Shown one piece after another: positions 1 through 11,065 of a DNA stretch of 64,000 nucleotides. The notes beneath the pieces were generated by a model. The model was not told the DNA's origin and ran no database searches. It saw nothing but the letters and a program-made list of their open reading frames with translations. Position 1 is the first letter of the stretch; each line of letters starts with the position of its first letter. The DNA lies in assembly GCA_008508345.1 (NCBI GenBank), contig QNGE01001260.1, positions 1 to 64,000 of the forward strand. Direction: 5' to 3'. A program made the translations under genes and the position numbers. This stretch comes from Paragonimus westermani. Lineage: Eukaryota; Platyhelminthes; Trematoda; Plagiorchiida; Troglotrematidae.

Positions 1-224
1 TCGGAAATCACCACACGGTCTGCAATCACCCGATATTTTTTTATCAAGCGCCACATTCGCATTTCCTCGCGATTTCGGCAGTGCATGTACTTGAATATAC
101 GCAATTCACTAAAATAATTTTGAGTTGCCAACGTGTTGGTTAGCCCGCAGTAAGCCATGTTCTAAATAATCCTTTGAGAAAGCCATATGTTTATGCATTT
201 TTACACGTATATGTATTGTTCCGT
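1..224. other. Left edge, no gene recognised
   Basis: No coding or repeat family was recognised here. It lies immediately 3' of the minus-strand gag relic, so it may be a decayed continuation of that element (nucleocapsid or protease region), but I see no zinc knuckle or DTG motif. Confidence 0.3.
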
Positions 225-917
225 TTATGCGTTCAGTGATATCCCCACATTTTTATTCACAACGCGTGGGGCGTTACCGGATGTCCAACCGCATGTCAAC
301 ACATATGCACGTGTGTATGCATTCACGCCTATTTGCAGGTTTACTTTTTCGGCCTCCTTCGTTGCCAACAAATGAGGCCCTGGAAGTTTGGAGCTTACTG
401 TCTGACCAACATCTGCTGGCTGCTCCGTGCCTCCAGAACGTTCATGTATTGTGTTGGCCGAAACCGCTAGGTCACTTGACGGACGTGAGGGTAACGCGGA
501 ACGCAGCCCCTGCCTGTACTCTGGCAATCTTTGTATCCACAACTCCTGCGAAAGCGACTCAGGCGACTGTGAGTTGCCCACTACATTTCGCGTTTCCTGA
601 AGATGAACCGACGGCTTCTCGTCCCCCAACAGTGGTCGTTGAAACAGTTTTCCCAAACACATTTTAGCAAATGGTTGTGGTTCCTCAAGAATCGTTTGCT
701 TAGCGGAATCAAAACGATCAGTTATTGAGCCTACTAAGATATCACTAACTAGGTTCAACATATCTCGGGGTAGACGCGGTATAAGTTGTGAGAACTTGTC
801 CGAGTCATTTGTTGCGTACCGGTTGCCGAACTCTATTTCGAACATGACAAACCACAGATCTGGATCGAGATCCCAAAAGCAGGAGAAGCTAGCATGATCA
901 GCGATACGAAAGACGAG
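225..917 (-). pseudogene. Ty3/Gypsy (CsRn1-like) gag remnant
   Basis: This is the longest unbroken reading frame in the first 60 kb (206 aa from 845 down to 225). The same frame carries gag-like sequence upstream of its first Met, to about 917, including DPDLWFVMFEIEF. The order of motifs is that of trematode CsRn1-type gag capsids: W...FEIEF, then LPRDMLNLVSDIL, then RFDSAKQTIL, GDEKPSVHLQETRN and ELWIQRLPEYRQGLRSAL. Gag would form the particle shell in which the element is reverse transcribed. No CCHC zinc knuckle is visible at the C-terminus, and an in-frame stop sits just upstream of 917, so I treat it as broken although the central frame is intact. An LTR-like repeat lies 195 bp upstream on the same strand at 1112-1329, as expected for a 5' LTR followed by a leader. 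The family is assigned from motif order only. Confidence 0.72.
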
Positions 918-965
918 AAATGAGACATGACCTCTTTAGGGTCCACAGCGACCGAACGAAAGTAA

Positions 966-1012
966 ACGGATATATAAATTATATATATATGCAATATATA
1001 TACACTATACGC
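966..1012. repeat. AT-rich TA microsatellite
   Basis: Alternating TA-rich tract with interrupted (TA)n runs, lying in the leader between the gag relic and the LTR-like repeat. Confidence 0.8.
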
Positions 1013-1111
1013 ACCCAAGAAGTAGTGGGGAAAAACTTAACTCAGGGATACACTGATATATATCTCAAACGAGCTCACCAATTTGTAGTCTGAACTTGCT
1101 GTGGTCGGCCA

Positions 1112-1329
1112 GTTACGAATAATGCAACGGGTAGATAAGGAATATACTTCCGACACGCGAAACCGACGCGAGAGCGAGCGAATAGCAAGATGAAACGTTA
1201 ATACATCGAAACAACAAGCAAGCAGACAGCAGAGCCGTATGTCCGAGTGCGTGTGCGACTTGCCGGTAACCATACTCGTTTAGACGAACATTTTAGCTCA
1301 CATAAAAGTTGTGGAGGGGAAGGAGTACA
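1112..1329 (-). repeat. LTR-like repeat, copy A (minus orientation)
   Basis: About 218 bp, clearly related to 3390-3605. Read on the minus strand it begins TGTACT and ends ATTCGTAAC, and is followed by TGGCCGACCAC, which could be a primer-binding region. The two copies agree at both ends and in length (218 and 216 bp) but are well diverged inside. The gag relic at 225-917 lies downstream in the same orientation, which supports a 5' LTR reading. The end is not the canonical CA, so the exact 3' boundary is uncertain. Confidence 0.55.
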
Positions 1330-2664
1330 AATTGTAACTTCAACGCAATTAACAATTGTCAAATGGTATCGCTACACACAGTTTTTCTCCACTGCCCGCT
1401 TTTCACTTCCTGCTCACATCCTAGCGAAATGAACTGGCTGGAATACACACACACACAGGAAGAGGGCTCAAGCCTTCTTCTTTGAACCCGTTTTTAATCG
1501 AGGAGTTGCGGAGTACTAATTCATTGTTCTCCACGGCCACAGGAACAACATATAAAACTACAGGAAAAACGCAAAATGTGCTGTAATGTGTGATTTCTCG
1601 TAGGAGTATGTTGCTAACACCTACTTTGTCAACAATTATATCACCACAATGTTTGTTATGATCTATCACCGTAGAAGAGTGTGAATTACCCAAAACCAGC
1701 GGCTGTTTAAATTTGTATAAAAATGTTGAAGTAAGTAAACTATTAATAAGTTTTGACCACATATTAAGTGCCATAATGGGAGTTCTGAAACTGACGCATT
1801 TTCGAAGAATCGGTTGTCAGCTGCTGTGCTCCGAGTAATCATACACATGACTGAACTTACCTTCCAACATTGTTAAAATCTCAACTTTGTGCCTGGTACT
1901 CCATGTATTTCATAAATACGGAGTACATTGGCGCACAGACGAATAGATGCGTCTTCAACAACCAACACTAAACGTGGTCGAAACAGCCTTAATTCACCCC
2001 TAACTTAACCCCATAAATCCCCTAGATGGGACCTTTATTTCCCCACGTGTTGTGTTAAAAGGTATATCTATTATCTATCAGCAGCACATAAATTTGCAAT
2101 GCTTTGCTTTTTGTAGTACAACCAATGGTTAAAAGATGGTAAAACATTTGCTTTGTCAATTTAGGCTGGAATACAGCGCCTGTATTCAAGTAGATGTAGT
2201 GCACTTATTCGATTAACAGACTGTTGCCTGTAGGCATATAGTAAGACTATATGAGTGATTTAGGATTTGCAGAGCATTTGAGGTCGGTTTTTTATCTACG
2301 GGCAGGAAATGATCCTTTTACACTCATGCGTGTGTATGAACTGCAGTTCAGGTCGTCCCATACCCCTCTAGCACAAATAGGTGTAGATGACACAGAAAAC
2401 TGCAGGTGCTCAACAATGACCGCTCCCGTTGCCTGTTTGGAATAATAATAACGTTTTTGACACAAATATGTAACGCAGGGCGGCCTGCTTCACAAATCAA
2501 TATGAATAGATCTATCCATATTGTTTTGACTTTGGTCATAAAAACGCAATCGTATTCCCCCACCCCAGTATGAACAAGATTTACCTCGTACCTCACATCA
2601 ATCAAAGGCTTGACGTAATTCATTCCGAAACTGCGTAAATCATCCTCAATGAGTCCCCAATGTG
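1330..2664. other. No recognised gene
   Basis: Contains a short CA run near 1447 and a minus-strand open frame of 117 aa (1421-1774) without a recognisable domain, signal peptide or splice context. I see no repeat family and would not call a gene here. Confidence 0.4.
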
Positions 2665-3020
2665 TTGGAGACCCTAGGAGAGATGGCGGCTAATCGAGCT
2701 CAGTGGCGTGAATGTTGTCGTTGTTTGGCCGAGTTGTCTGTGAAGTGAGTGCATTTAATGACGCGGGGCAGTGAAAGCCTTGAGGAAGCTGTGTTGCTTA
2801 TGACGCCTTACCCTCACATGCAGCTCGGTTGTTTGTTTGTAGGCACCATGATGCTGAATGTTAGAATATGGACGTAGTCATTTTCAGTAGATAGGTCCCT
2901 TCCCGTCCCCTTCTTTTTTCCTTCTCTCCTATATGTATAGGGTTTGCTTTTTCTTCATGGTTTTGTGGCAGTTAAGCATTGGTGTGAACCACTGATGTAT
3001 TGCTGTCTGTGATGATGATA

Positions 3021-3055
<35 letters not shown>
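2665..3055 (+). mobile_element. RTE-like non-LTR retrotransposon 3' end
   Basis: The first 84 bases encode LETLGEMAANRAQWRECC and a short tail, then a TGA stop at 2746-2748. A WLETLGDMA.NR.QWR-like segment at the very C-terminus is typical of RTE-type LINE ORFs. About 270 bp of 3' UTR follow and end in GATGATAATGATGATG, the microsatellite tail expected of RTE elements. The copy is heavily 5' truncated, as target-primed insertions often are. A second copy of the UTR is at 8005-8166. It has no coding capacity left. Confidence 0.65.
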
Positions 3056-3057
3056 AT
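3013..3057. repeat. (GAT)n microsatellite tail
   Basis: A run of about a dozen GAT units with one GATAAT interruption. It is best read as the expanded 3' tail of the RTE-like fragment just before it, because the related copy ending near 8166 carries a short version of the same tail. Confidence 0.85.
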
Positions 3058-3389
3058 GTGTTAGCAGGGATGGGGCAGTTGAACATTTCTTTTGGATTTT
3101 CTGAACTATGCACTACATTCCGTTCACTGGTTCAGTATTCCCTTCACTGGACGGAAGGCGTAGCGCTTGTGAGGGTGCCACGTCTCAAGCCGTTCCGATA
3201 TGAGTCTGTGTTCTTCTATAGTTTCCGATCCTATGGTGACCCGTCCTCGTCAGTCGCGTGAACCACTGAAAGGACGAATATGTTTTACACGGGTGCATGC
3301 CGAATGTAGCAATCAACGTTTGAGTGCCGTAGCCCAGAATCACTTGTCATTACGCAGTGACGTAGGATTAGGCAAACCAAAGTCGGCCG
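3058..3389. other. No recognised gene
   Basis: Open frames of 66-67 aa exist on the plus strand but show no domain. The stretch separates the RTE-like tail from the second LTR-like repeat. Confidence 0.35.
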
Positions 3390-3605
3390 GTTACGAATAA
3401 CTCAGCGGATGAACCAGGAATACGTTGTTAACGCTCGAAGTCAACGTGAGCGCAAGCGACTAACAAAACAAAACCTTAACATTGCGAAACGACGGGCGAA
3501 CACACAGTGGAGTCTTATGTTTGATTGAGCGGAGAATTTGTTGGCGTCCATACTCGTTCCAACAAAAATTCAGACGCACACAAAATTAAAAGCAAAAATA
3601 GTACA
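3390..3605 (-). repeat. LTR-like repeat, copy B (minus orientation)
   Basis: About 216 bp, paralogous to 1112-1329 over its whole length. On the minus strand it starts TGTACT and ends TTATTCGTAAC, followed by CGGCCGAC, so a few bases of the internal region are shared with copy A before similarity stops. No gag follows it. It is either a solo-like LTR or a truncated insertion. Confidence 0.55.
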
Positions 3606-4017
3606 AATAACGAAAGTAGCTCTGTTGTAGTTAACAGCAAAAAGTGAGGGCGCTTAAATGAGATAGTGTGTAAATAAGTCCAAATCCACCTTCGATGGGG
3701 TTAATATAGAAGAGTAACAACAATAATAACGGGAACGAGAGTAACGGGTGTTAACAGTAGTGGGGAGAAGGAACTATTGTGGTTGATTATAACGTCAACG
3801 GGTGGTCAGCGCAGTGACCAAAATTAATGGGGCGGATTCAGTTGAAAAGCACGCATACAGGGACAATCGGATTGTTAACGCACGCAAACATACTAGGAAT
3901 GGTACACACACGTACACCAGCTTTAACAGCTGGGCGTTTGGATAGATGTACACCTCCCGCAGTGTTCACCTAGGTAAGAGCTAGCTACGGAGTCGCTTCC
4001 TAAACTCCTCCAGAGTA
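3606..4017 (-). other. Possible 3' UTR of the CR1-like LINE
   Basis: No coding sequence was recognised. It lies directly after the C-terminal coding part of the minus-strand LINE (4018 upward), so it probably holds that element's 3' UTR. No clear tail repeat marks the end. Confidence 0.3.
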
Positions 4018-5741
4018 CTCACCCCCAGACTTCAGTCGAAAGGGCGTTCCTATTTGGACAGACTCGGGCAGAAGAACCGTGCTGCCTGAAAAGTGGGCGA
4101 CTGCGCGATTTTCCTGGCTTGAGCTTCCGTCTTCTTAAGTTGGCGGTCTCTGCCAGTTCGATGGGAATTCGACTGGGGTGGTCTTTTGTGAAGGTAGGAA
4201 TAATGTTTTCCTCAGCCAGCTGAAAGGCATTGAGAAAAGGCCAAGGATCTCCAGTTGGTCTACAGGTGAGAACGGGCAAAAACCTACAGCCCTTTTTTTC
4301 GCACGTCGTTGTACTGATCCATGGGTGGTGACGTCCTTTTCCAAGCATGGAGCTTATGCCTGTATGTTTACGCCCAGCAGAGGTCTCACTAGAGGACCGA
4401 AGATGTGCGCAAAACATTCTACTGGGAGTGTCCACAGTAGTCTGCTGAGAGCTGTAAAATTGCCATCAGCCTTCTTCGTCATTGCCGGCATATCGGCACT
4501 AGGACGAAGATTAGAGTCCCAAGGTCTTTTTCTTGGACAACAACAGTAAACGGTTGCCCTCCAAGCCGGTAGACTGTACCGATTCCGTGCTAGATATGCA
4601 TTATCTTCGACTTACTAATATTAAATGAGAGGCTGTGCTCTACCGACCACAGATGTACCGCGTCAATATCCCACTGTAGGAGAGCAGTGTCTCCTGGAGA
4701 AAGCTGACTACACCACACCTTAATATCGTCCGCATACAAAAGAGATTAATTAAAAAGAAGGATTGATTAACGGCCAGTATGTCGTTCACAAATGATAAGA
4801 ACAGCAAAGTGTCTAGTATGGATTCTTGCGGAACACCCGTGTAAGTCTTTAAGGTGGCAGACAGCATATTGTCGACCTGCACAGGACATGTCTAGCTTGA
4901 TGAGTAGTGTTGGGCCCATTCACATAGCTGGGTGTCGAGACCCCCAGCTAATGGTTTACTAAGTAGAACGTGATGGTTTACTCTACCGAAAGCCCTAGCA
5001 AAATGTGAGAAATCAAAATCTACTTGGTGGCGCTCTTCCGCAGCCGTGGTCCAGGAGTCAACTGCACGAATATCCTTGTCAGAATCCCTGCCAATGTTTC
5101 GTTAGGAATCTAATGAATTAGGGCCCCACTCTTATGATCTATTATGCTTTCCATTTCTCTGGAGATATATGAGGAGCTGATACTGGGTGATCGTTGCCTG
5201 CATCATTTCTGCCGTCACCTTTGTAGATAAGCGAGATAAAACCGTGCTTCCATGTATTGGTAAGGTTGCCCGAATTATATGATTATCGAAACAGCGCCAA
5301 AAACTGAGCAACTAGTAACGCAGAACATTTCTTAAACAGGATGTACGGTGAGTTACCGAAACCTGGTGACTTCGTAGACTTCAGTCTGAGGAATTTCGCC
5401 CTCATGTTAGCTTCTGAGGACTCGGAGTAGATTTCAACTGCGATAGCGGGACTCAAGGCTGCTGGTTGTGTGTCGCTATCTGGGTCATTAAATGCTGTTA
5501 TTTGTCGGGAGCAAAGCTTCTCAGCTGTCTTCTGATTGCTGGCTAAGAAATAAGACGGATCTATCAGTGAATACACAGCTGATTGAGTTGTAGTAATCGA
5601 TGAGATGTATCCATGAAACCGGTTGAGACAGCTGACAATGGTTTGCGTGAAATTCGGATGATAGTCACGACCGTCTGCTCTGGCTGCTGTTATGCGCTGA
5701 TTTTGGACATTTTTTACGGGCAATCTGTGCGTACGCTGCAA
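4018..5741 (-). pseudogene. CR1/jockey-like LINE reverse transcriptase remnant
   Basis: A non-LTR reverse transcriptase, read from high to low coordinates. In order: a pre-RT segment (YFLASNQKTAEKL ... LRLKSTKSPGFGNSPYILFKKC, 5283-5741) matching the KSPG.D.(I/L)P..LKK motif; RT palm sequence DFDFSHFARAFGRVNHHVLL near 4950-5020; VQVDNMLSATLKTYTGVPQ.SIL near 4840; the catalytic YADD (LYADDIKVW) at about 4715-4741; then a C-terminal part with QRRAKKRAVGFCPFSPVDQLEILGLF (4135-4344) and an Arg/Lys-rich tail ending near 4019. An intact element would copy its RNA at a nicked target. Several frame changes and stops break it; YADD is one frame away from the preceding block. The endonuclease part is upstream at 6088-6432 on the same strand, so this is one long old copy. 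Confidence 0.85.
4715..4741 (-). other. RT catalytic YADD box of the LINE
   Basis: Minus-strand translation LYADDIKVW, the conserved C box of non-LTR reverse transcriptases, is in a different frame from the GVPQ block just upstream. This shows an indel between the two motifs. Confidence 0.8.
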
Positions 5742-6087
5742 CCACTAACAAAGTATCATCCAACAGAGCTCTCTTCTCTTGTATAAGACGTTTCATGAAA
5801 GGTTTCAGGTGTGCCTCACTTTTATTCTTTCTTGGGCGAGAATAGCGCCGTCTCCAAGGTCACTTCGCTTAACCTGTTAATGATATAGCCGCAGTGTTAT
5901 TCGAGGGTGGCAAATATTTATGTTAAACTCCTTCGGATTAACTGAAAGTTGGTTCGGCAAAAGTTTTGACGTCGCTTCGGGATGTCATTTAATCACAACA
6001 TCGAAGATTAGTCTGAAACGGATGACCGCATGGTCACTAGCGCTCAGGAAAGCATTGATCTTGAGAGTATCCATTATGCGTGGCTCA

Positions 6088-6432
6088 TTAGTGAAGAATA
6101 ATTCCAGGCGAGATGGGTTGTGTCTCTTCCTGTGGTACACGTTGCACACGTTCGGTTATTAAGACCTCTAACGTGGGATCGTAGAACTCTTCTGCCTCTG
6201 TGCCATAAGTCACCTCACCGACGAAGTTAATGTTCTGAAAGTCAAAATCCTTCATTATGAACACTCGACTGTTTCTGAATGGAACTGCCCGGTGGATAGC
6301 TGTGTATTGAGACTGGGACCACTCTGTTGCTACAGAAGGTGGTTCACACACTAGGCTAATGATTAGGCTAACTGAGCAAGGAAGGAGGCGTAGGCAGTTG
6401 GGTTCTTGCAGCACTGTGGTCCTGGTGTACAT
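6088..6432 (-). pseudogene. AP-endonuclease domain remnant of the same LINE
   Basis: The minus-strand frame contains FIMKDFDFQNINF followed by YGTEAEEFYDPTLE. This is the region GDFN.P.I.W ... (A/S).EF.D of LINE-encoded apurinic endonucleases, which nick the target DNA before reverse transcription. The expected GDFN reads KDFD, so the active site is altered. It lies about 350 bp upstream (in element orientation) of the RT part and has the right order. The N-terminal half of the domain, with the ETW motif, was not found with confidence. Confidence 0.6.
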
Positions 6433-8004
6433 GCACCACTAAGCGCCTTGTTCATCTAGCCTGACGAACTTTTGATTGCATCTACTTGCTCACTGTTGTG
6501 ACCCTCATTAGCTTGGGCGCTTAGATAGAGGTCAGATGGAAAGGTCTCGAAAGTCAACTGATGGATCAGGATGCGCATTCTCTCACGTTGACGGGAAGCT
6601 TACTACAGACAAATTTGCGATGGCTAATATTATGCTCAAGCACAGCGATGTTATCGATAGTAGGCAGCTTGGATATGCTGTAGAGTATCTAGCTACGGGT
6701 ACGGTCGAACTGGTGTCAGCCTTGGCTATAACACAGTCTTCAAGATGTGAGTGAGTATAGGAAGACGTCAAAAGCACATCTTCCGCATCTCGTTGTACTA
6801 TTTCAACGCTCAAATTTGCGGTTTTATATTTCTTTTCAAAGTCGCAAAGTGCACTTTTGCCAATCTTTATGAAGTCTGGTACTCTGAATCTCACTTCTAT
6901 GAGTACTTTTAAGCAGTGTTTTACTCTGTCACTTTACAGAGCATTCGGCGTGCTTTTTATGATTGAATTCTGTGAATATGCTTGTCATTTGTTCGTTGTT
7001 CACGGGCGTGGGCGTGTATATAGTGGTCAACTGCTTTTTAACCTGGTAGTTAATCCCAGTAATTTTTGAAAGGCAATCTTGTGAAACCGCAAGGGGTTTT
7101 CCGCGGCAGCCAACCATCCTGTGGCGTTTCTAATTTAGAAGCAAATAGTGGTAACTGTTTTGAGCTAATTAAGGTCAATAAGGCCTATTATGGGCCCCGC
7201 GGAGGAGCGGTGTTGGCCGATGTGGACCATCGAAATCGGTGAGGAGATTTACGTCCAACTCATAAGTGCACTAACAAAAGGAGTCTATGAGTGTATGGCG
7301 TTAAGTCAGTTAGGTGTATGTACGGTTACCAGGCAAATGGAATTATTCGTTGGAGGGCAAGTGCTACGGTGATTTTACCGTCAGCTGAAAATCACGTGTC
7401 GCGACCTGGATAGTTCCTTTGATCTGTACAAGGTCCCCTCCGAGTCCACAAAGACTCTAATTAGTCTCAGTTTGCTTGGGAGTGGTTAGGACAATAGACG
7501 ACTAGAGTATCTCCCACAGTCGGTTATCCCGAAAACTCATTAGTCTCCTACTAATTATATTGCAAGTATAGGGAGAATACGAGACATAAGCGAAAAACAA
7601 GGGAATCAACAGAAACTAACACATAACAAGCCAACACTTAAAGAGCCGGAACATAGTTTACCCTTAAGTGTTCGAATTAGCAGGTTTGTACGTTCGGTGC
7701 AACCACGCAGTGTTAATAAAAAGCGAGTAAACTCAATGGAAAACAATTGTAACGCTTATCAAGCAGGGGAAATATCAAAAAGTTTCCGCTGAAGATGCCC
7801 ATACTTCAAAGGATAGGGGTAAAATGTTTATTACGAGCCGCATATGTAACCCCTGAATGAATTACTACATTTTCATTGCAATTGGCTGTACGCCATTGTA
7901 CCCTTCCATCTTAAGGCTCGTATGCGTTACGTGCTCAATGTATTTAAGCAACGGTTTGGTTGTTTTTTTGCAAGGTATGCGCACCGTGATGATTGATCTT
8001 TGAA
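6433..8004. other. No recognised gene
   Basis: It may contain the eroded 5' part of the LINE (a 103 aa minus frame at 6583-6894 is in the right place but shows no motif). The rest shows no coding sequence or repeat family that I recognise. Confidence 0.35.
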
Positions 8005-8166
8005 TGTAGACCTGGTTATTTTTCAGTGGATAGGTCCTTTCAGGCCCCCTTCTTTTTTTATTATTTCTTCCTATACAGGATTCGCTTTCCTTTCCCTTTG
8101 TGGTTGTGTGGTAATTAGGCATCAGTCTTAACCACTGGTATGTTGCTGTCTATGATGATGATAATA
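8005..8166 (+). mobile_element. RTE-like 3' UTR, second copy
   Basis: Paralogous to about 2870-3030: shared blocks include a TAGATAGGTCC/TGGATAGGTCC start, CCCCTTCTTTTTT, a GGATTCGCTTT/GGGTTTGCTTT block, then AACCACTG..TGTTGCTGTCT.TGATGATGATAAT. It ends in a short GATGATGATAATA tail. No coding part remains. The two copies share orientation. Confidence 0.6.
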
Positions 8167-8199
8167 GAGAAATTGAAAGACGTTTTATCAGTACTGGAA

Positions 8200-8880
8200 A
8201 ATGTCCACTTGCTGCGCATAATACTAAGTATCCTCTTTTACGTGTAATTTTTGATAATGAAAGGATAATTCGAACGATGGACATATATACGGGTGTTTCA
8301 AAGATTAACTTTTCCAGTACCAACAGTCATTTCTGCATTGCAGGCTGTGGTGACGTCGACACAGTCTCCGCCCAAACACTCACGTGCACTTTTCCTGCAG
8401 CTGATGAGGTGATGCCGCTCCACTGTTGATCGTTTAACTGCATTTAATTCAGCGCACAACATTCCGGCATTATTGGAGTTTCAGAGTTTGAATAATCTGC
8501 ATACAGCGACTGAGAAATCTCTCACTCGTATAACTGATATATAACAAAATTGGCAGTGTTCCTAAAACTGATCCTTGTAATACATCACGTGAACTATACA
8601 TAAACGGAACATGTTCTATCACTTAAACTGAAGTTATCCGGCGGTGACATAAGACCTTGATGTCTGGATTACCTTGAGCCGTCGAGTATCGGTTACACGC
8701 TGTTCACATGAGATCTGTTTATCAAGAATGCGTGCCCAGTTGCAGATATAGTGTTGTTGTTTGAAAGAAGCTTCAAAGCGACTTTCTTTGAAAAACTTCT
8801 ATATGACCTTCCACTGTAAGGTCGGCAGGCTGGCTGACCTGTGGCTGTCAGCAGAGTAACAATCATAAAGGTTATAAACA
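8200..8880 (-). pseudogene. Second LINE reverse transcriptase fragment
   Basis: Minus-strand translation gives a FSKK..ALKLLSNNNTISATGHAFLINR block (8693-8923 frame), equivalent to AFD.V.H..LL.KL...GI.G....WI of LINE RTs. Then SRDVLQGSVLGTLPILLYI (about 8536-8596) matches the VPQGSVLGPLLFL.YIND box. After a frameshift comes LYADYSNSETP, a mutated YADD. Stops and frameshifts throughout show it is dead. The sequence differs from the LINE at 4018-5741, so it is a separate copy and perhaps a separate family. The N-terminal and C-terminal parts are missing. Confidence 0.65.
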
Positions 8881-10749
8881 GAGATGACGCTAGATAGCTT
8901 ACATTAAATGGAAATGGTGCCAAAGGTAAGAATCCGCATAAAAATTTGATGAAATTGGTTAGAAAAGTAATATAAAGCTGCTTTTAGTATAATTAAATGA
9001 ATCAGTTGCAAACCAACTGAACCAAGAAGGTCGGATTTAGCATACAGACTTTGTACAGCGTGCACCGAGACGACATACAATATGTATAACGTAAAACAAG
9101 TGAAATCAGACATTGAACTTCTCTTAAAAGTAGACGTCAAGGTTAGTTAGTGTTTGAGTGTTGTACACAATAAATTCAGCTTGTGGATTGTTTAGTCATG
9201 AAGTGAGGAGAATAATCGTTAGGCATTTTAAATACAATTGCAGTGCAATGGCACTAGCGAATTGCATACTTTTTTGTATTCTATGCTTTTTAATTCTCTG
9301 AACTCCACCTAATGCGGACAAATCTTAAAGGGTTTAGTGAACATATAAACCGAAAATGTCATTTTACACGTTTCAAGAGAATAGCAGTTGTTTTATTACT
9401 TTCTGTGTATGGAAGCTTGGGTGACTTAGAGAGGCATCTTGTAATAAAGCGCAGAAATACAATACCTGTTGAAACTAAATTTACAGTTAACCTCGTAGCA
9501 ACCCATAAGTTTTTACTGAACTTCTAGGCCGCGCGCTATACTTCTTTCTAATAGGATCGACTGGTAGTAAACAGCAAAAAGTCCCATGATAAAATGATTC
9601 TGCTGAGTCCAAACTTACAATATTTTTCATTTCATTTCCAAATGTGTCTAACGTGAGACAAAAAAATCAACCTGTAACCATTCTTAAACGTGTTCTCAAA
9701 AGTACCCCATTTTGTTTAAATTTTAAAGGAACGATGTCTTTGTTTGTTATTAACTGAGTTTATGTGACTAAGCTAGCTTAAAAGGTGCAGACAGTGTGTT
9801 AATCTTTCATATTTTCCCATAGTTAATAGTAATAGCAATGGTACGGTATAGTATACAGTACAGTATATACGGTATAAGTGTAGCTAATAGTTAGCCACTT
9901 GAGATGTAATATAGATTGAAAATAACCGAAACGTTCCTTTTTTAATGACACTCAGTTTCATCTACACAAATATGAATTTTTAAATAAAGTTTCACCAGTT
10001 GGTTGTCAATAGCAAATAACAGTGTCGCGACAGTCACCATTAATAACTTCGGGCAAAATTATTTCATCATCCCGAAGCACTAGAAGACACTTCACCAGAA
10101 CAACTGTGCACCTAAGTTTGATGTAGACCGACGCAAATTTGTGAACGCTATTTCCCCAGGCATTTTTGTGAACGTAACTCCAAGTTTTGTGAATAATTGA
10201 TGACACAGATTACGTGCACATGGCAACAAATGGTAAGCTTCATTTTGGTCAAATTTTACGAAAACTGATGAGAAGATTTTCTTCGCAGATGGAATTTACC
10301 CCACTAAGAAGTGGAAACTTTTGATTAACAGCTAAATACAGCAACCCGGTGTTTACTCATTAATGATCATGCAAACGTTTTTATAAATTGCTTCAGCTGC
10401 GTTGTCAGCAATGTTGTCTAAATTATCTGTGCCTGATGAAACGCTAACCAACTTTATACAACTAACTAAAGTAAACAAATCAGCTTAACTGAATTTGCTA
10501 GATGCATATCTCTTATAGTAAAGCCTTATAGACAAGAAAGCCTGACGGCCTTAATGAATATCCGGTTGCGTGAAATGTTGTTGTTTGGTATATTTTGAGA
10601 CAGGGGTTACTAGTGAACATTTTAGTAGATAAGTGCTAACGGAACGTTGAAACACTGTTGAAGGTTTTAATCAAAGACCGGCCTACGATTACCATTAAAA
10701 AATCTCGTGTCTTTACGTCAATGAAATTTGCAAAATGAAATTAGTAAAC
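8881..10749. other. No recognised gene
   Basis: AT-rich sequence with only short random-looking frames. Near 9841-9890 there is a simple GTATAGTATACAGTACAGTATA run. No domain, splice-bounded exon or repeat family was recognised. Confidence 0.4.
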
Positions 10750-11037
10750 TCAGGTGGACTAGCATGAATCAACATTAGCCGACACAATCGTTAAACCACT
10801 GTAAACTGACGATAAAAAATTTCGGGGTCGTTTCTCACAGAATCACACGTTGAACAAGTCAATGCGACCACGAGAGGTAGTAGAAGAATACTTTGTACTG
10901 ACTCGCCAACACCAGATTTGTACCAACGCGTCTGGGCTTTTATGACATATAGCAAAGGTAGATCACAAATCAGCGAGTTGAGAAAGACTGCTAGGTCCAA
11001 CTTTGATAGGTGTCAACAAATTTTCAGTTCTGAACAC
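10750..11037 (+). repeat. Left arm of perfect inverted repeat
   Basis: 288 bp arm, reverse-complementary to 11542-11829 at every position I compared (coordinate sums are constant at 22579, so there are no indels). Confidence 0.92.
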
Positions 11038-11065
11038 CCAAATTCGGCCCGAATCAACTGTAACC

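Noticed and set aside
3625..9620. Similarity between 3630-3690 and 9565-9620 (AACAGCAAAAAGT ... AGTCCAAA)
   Set aside because: Only short A-rich blocks match with loose spacing; this is not enough to claim a repeat pair.
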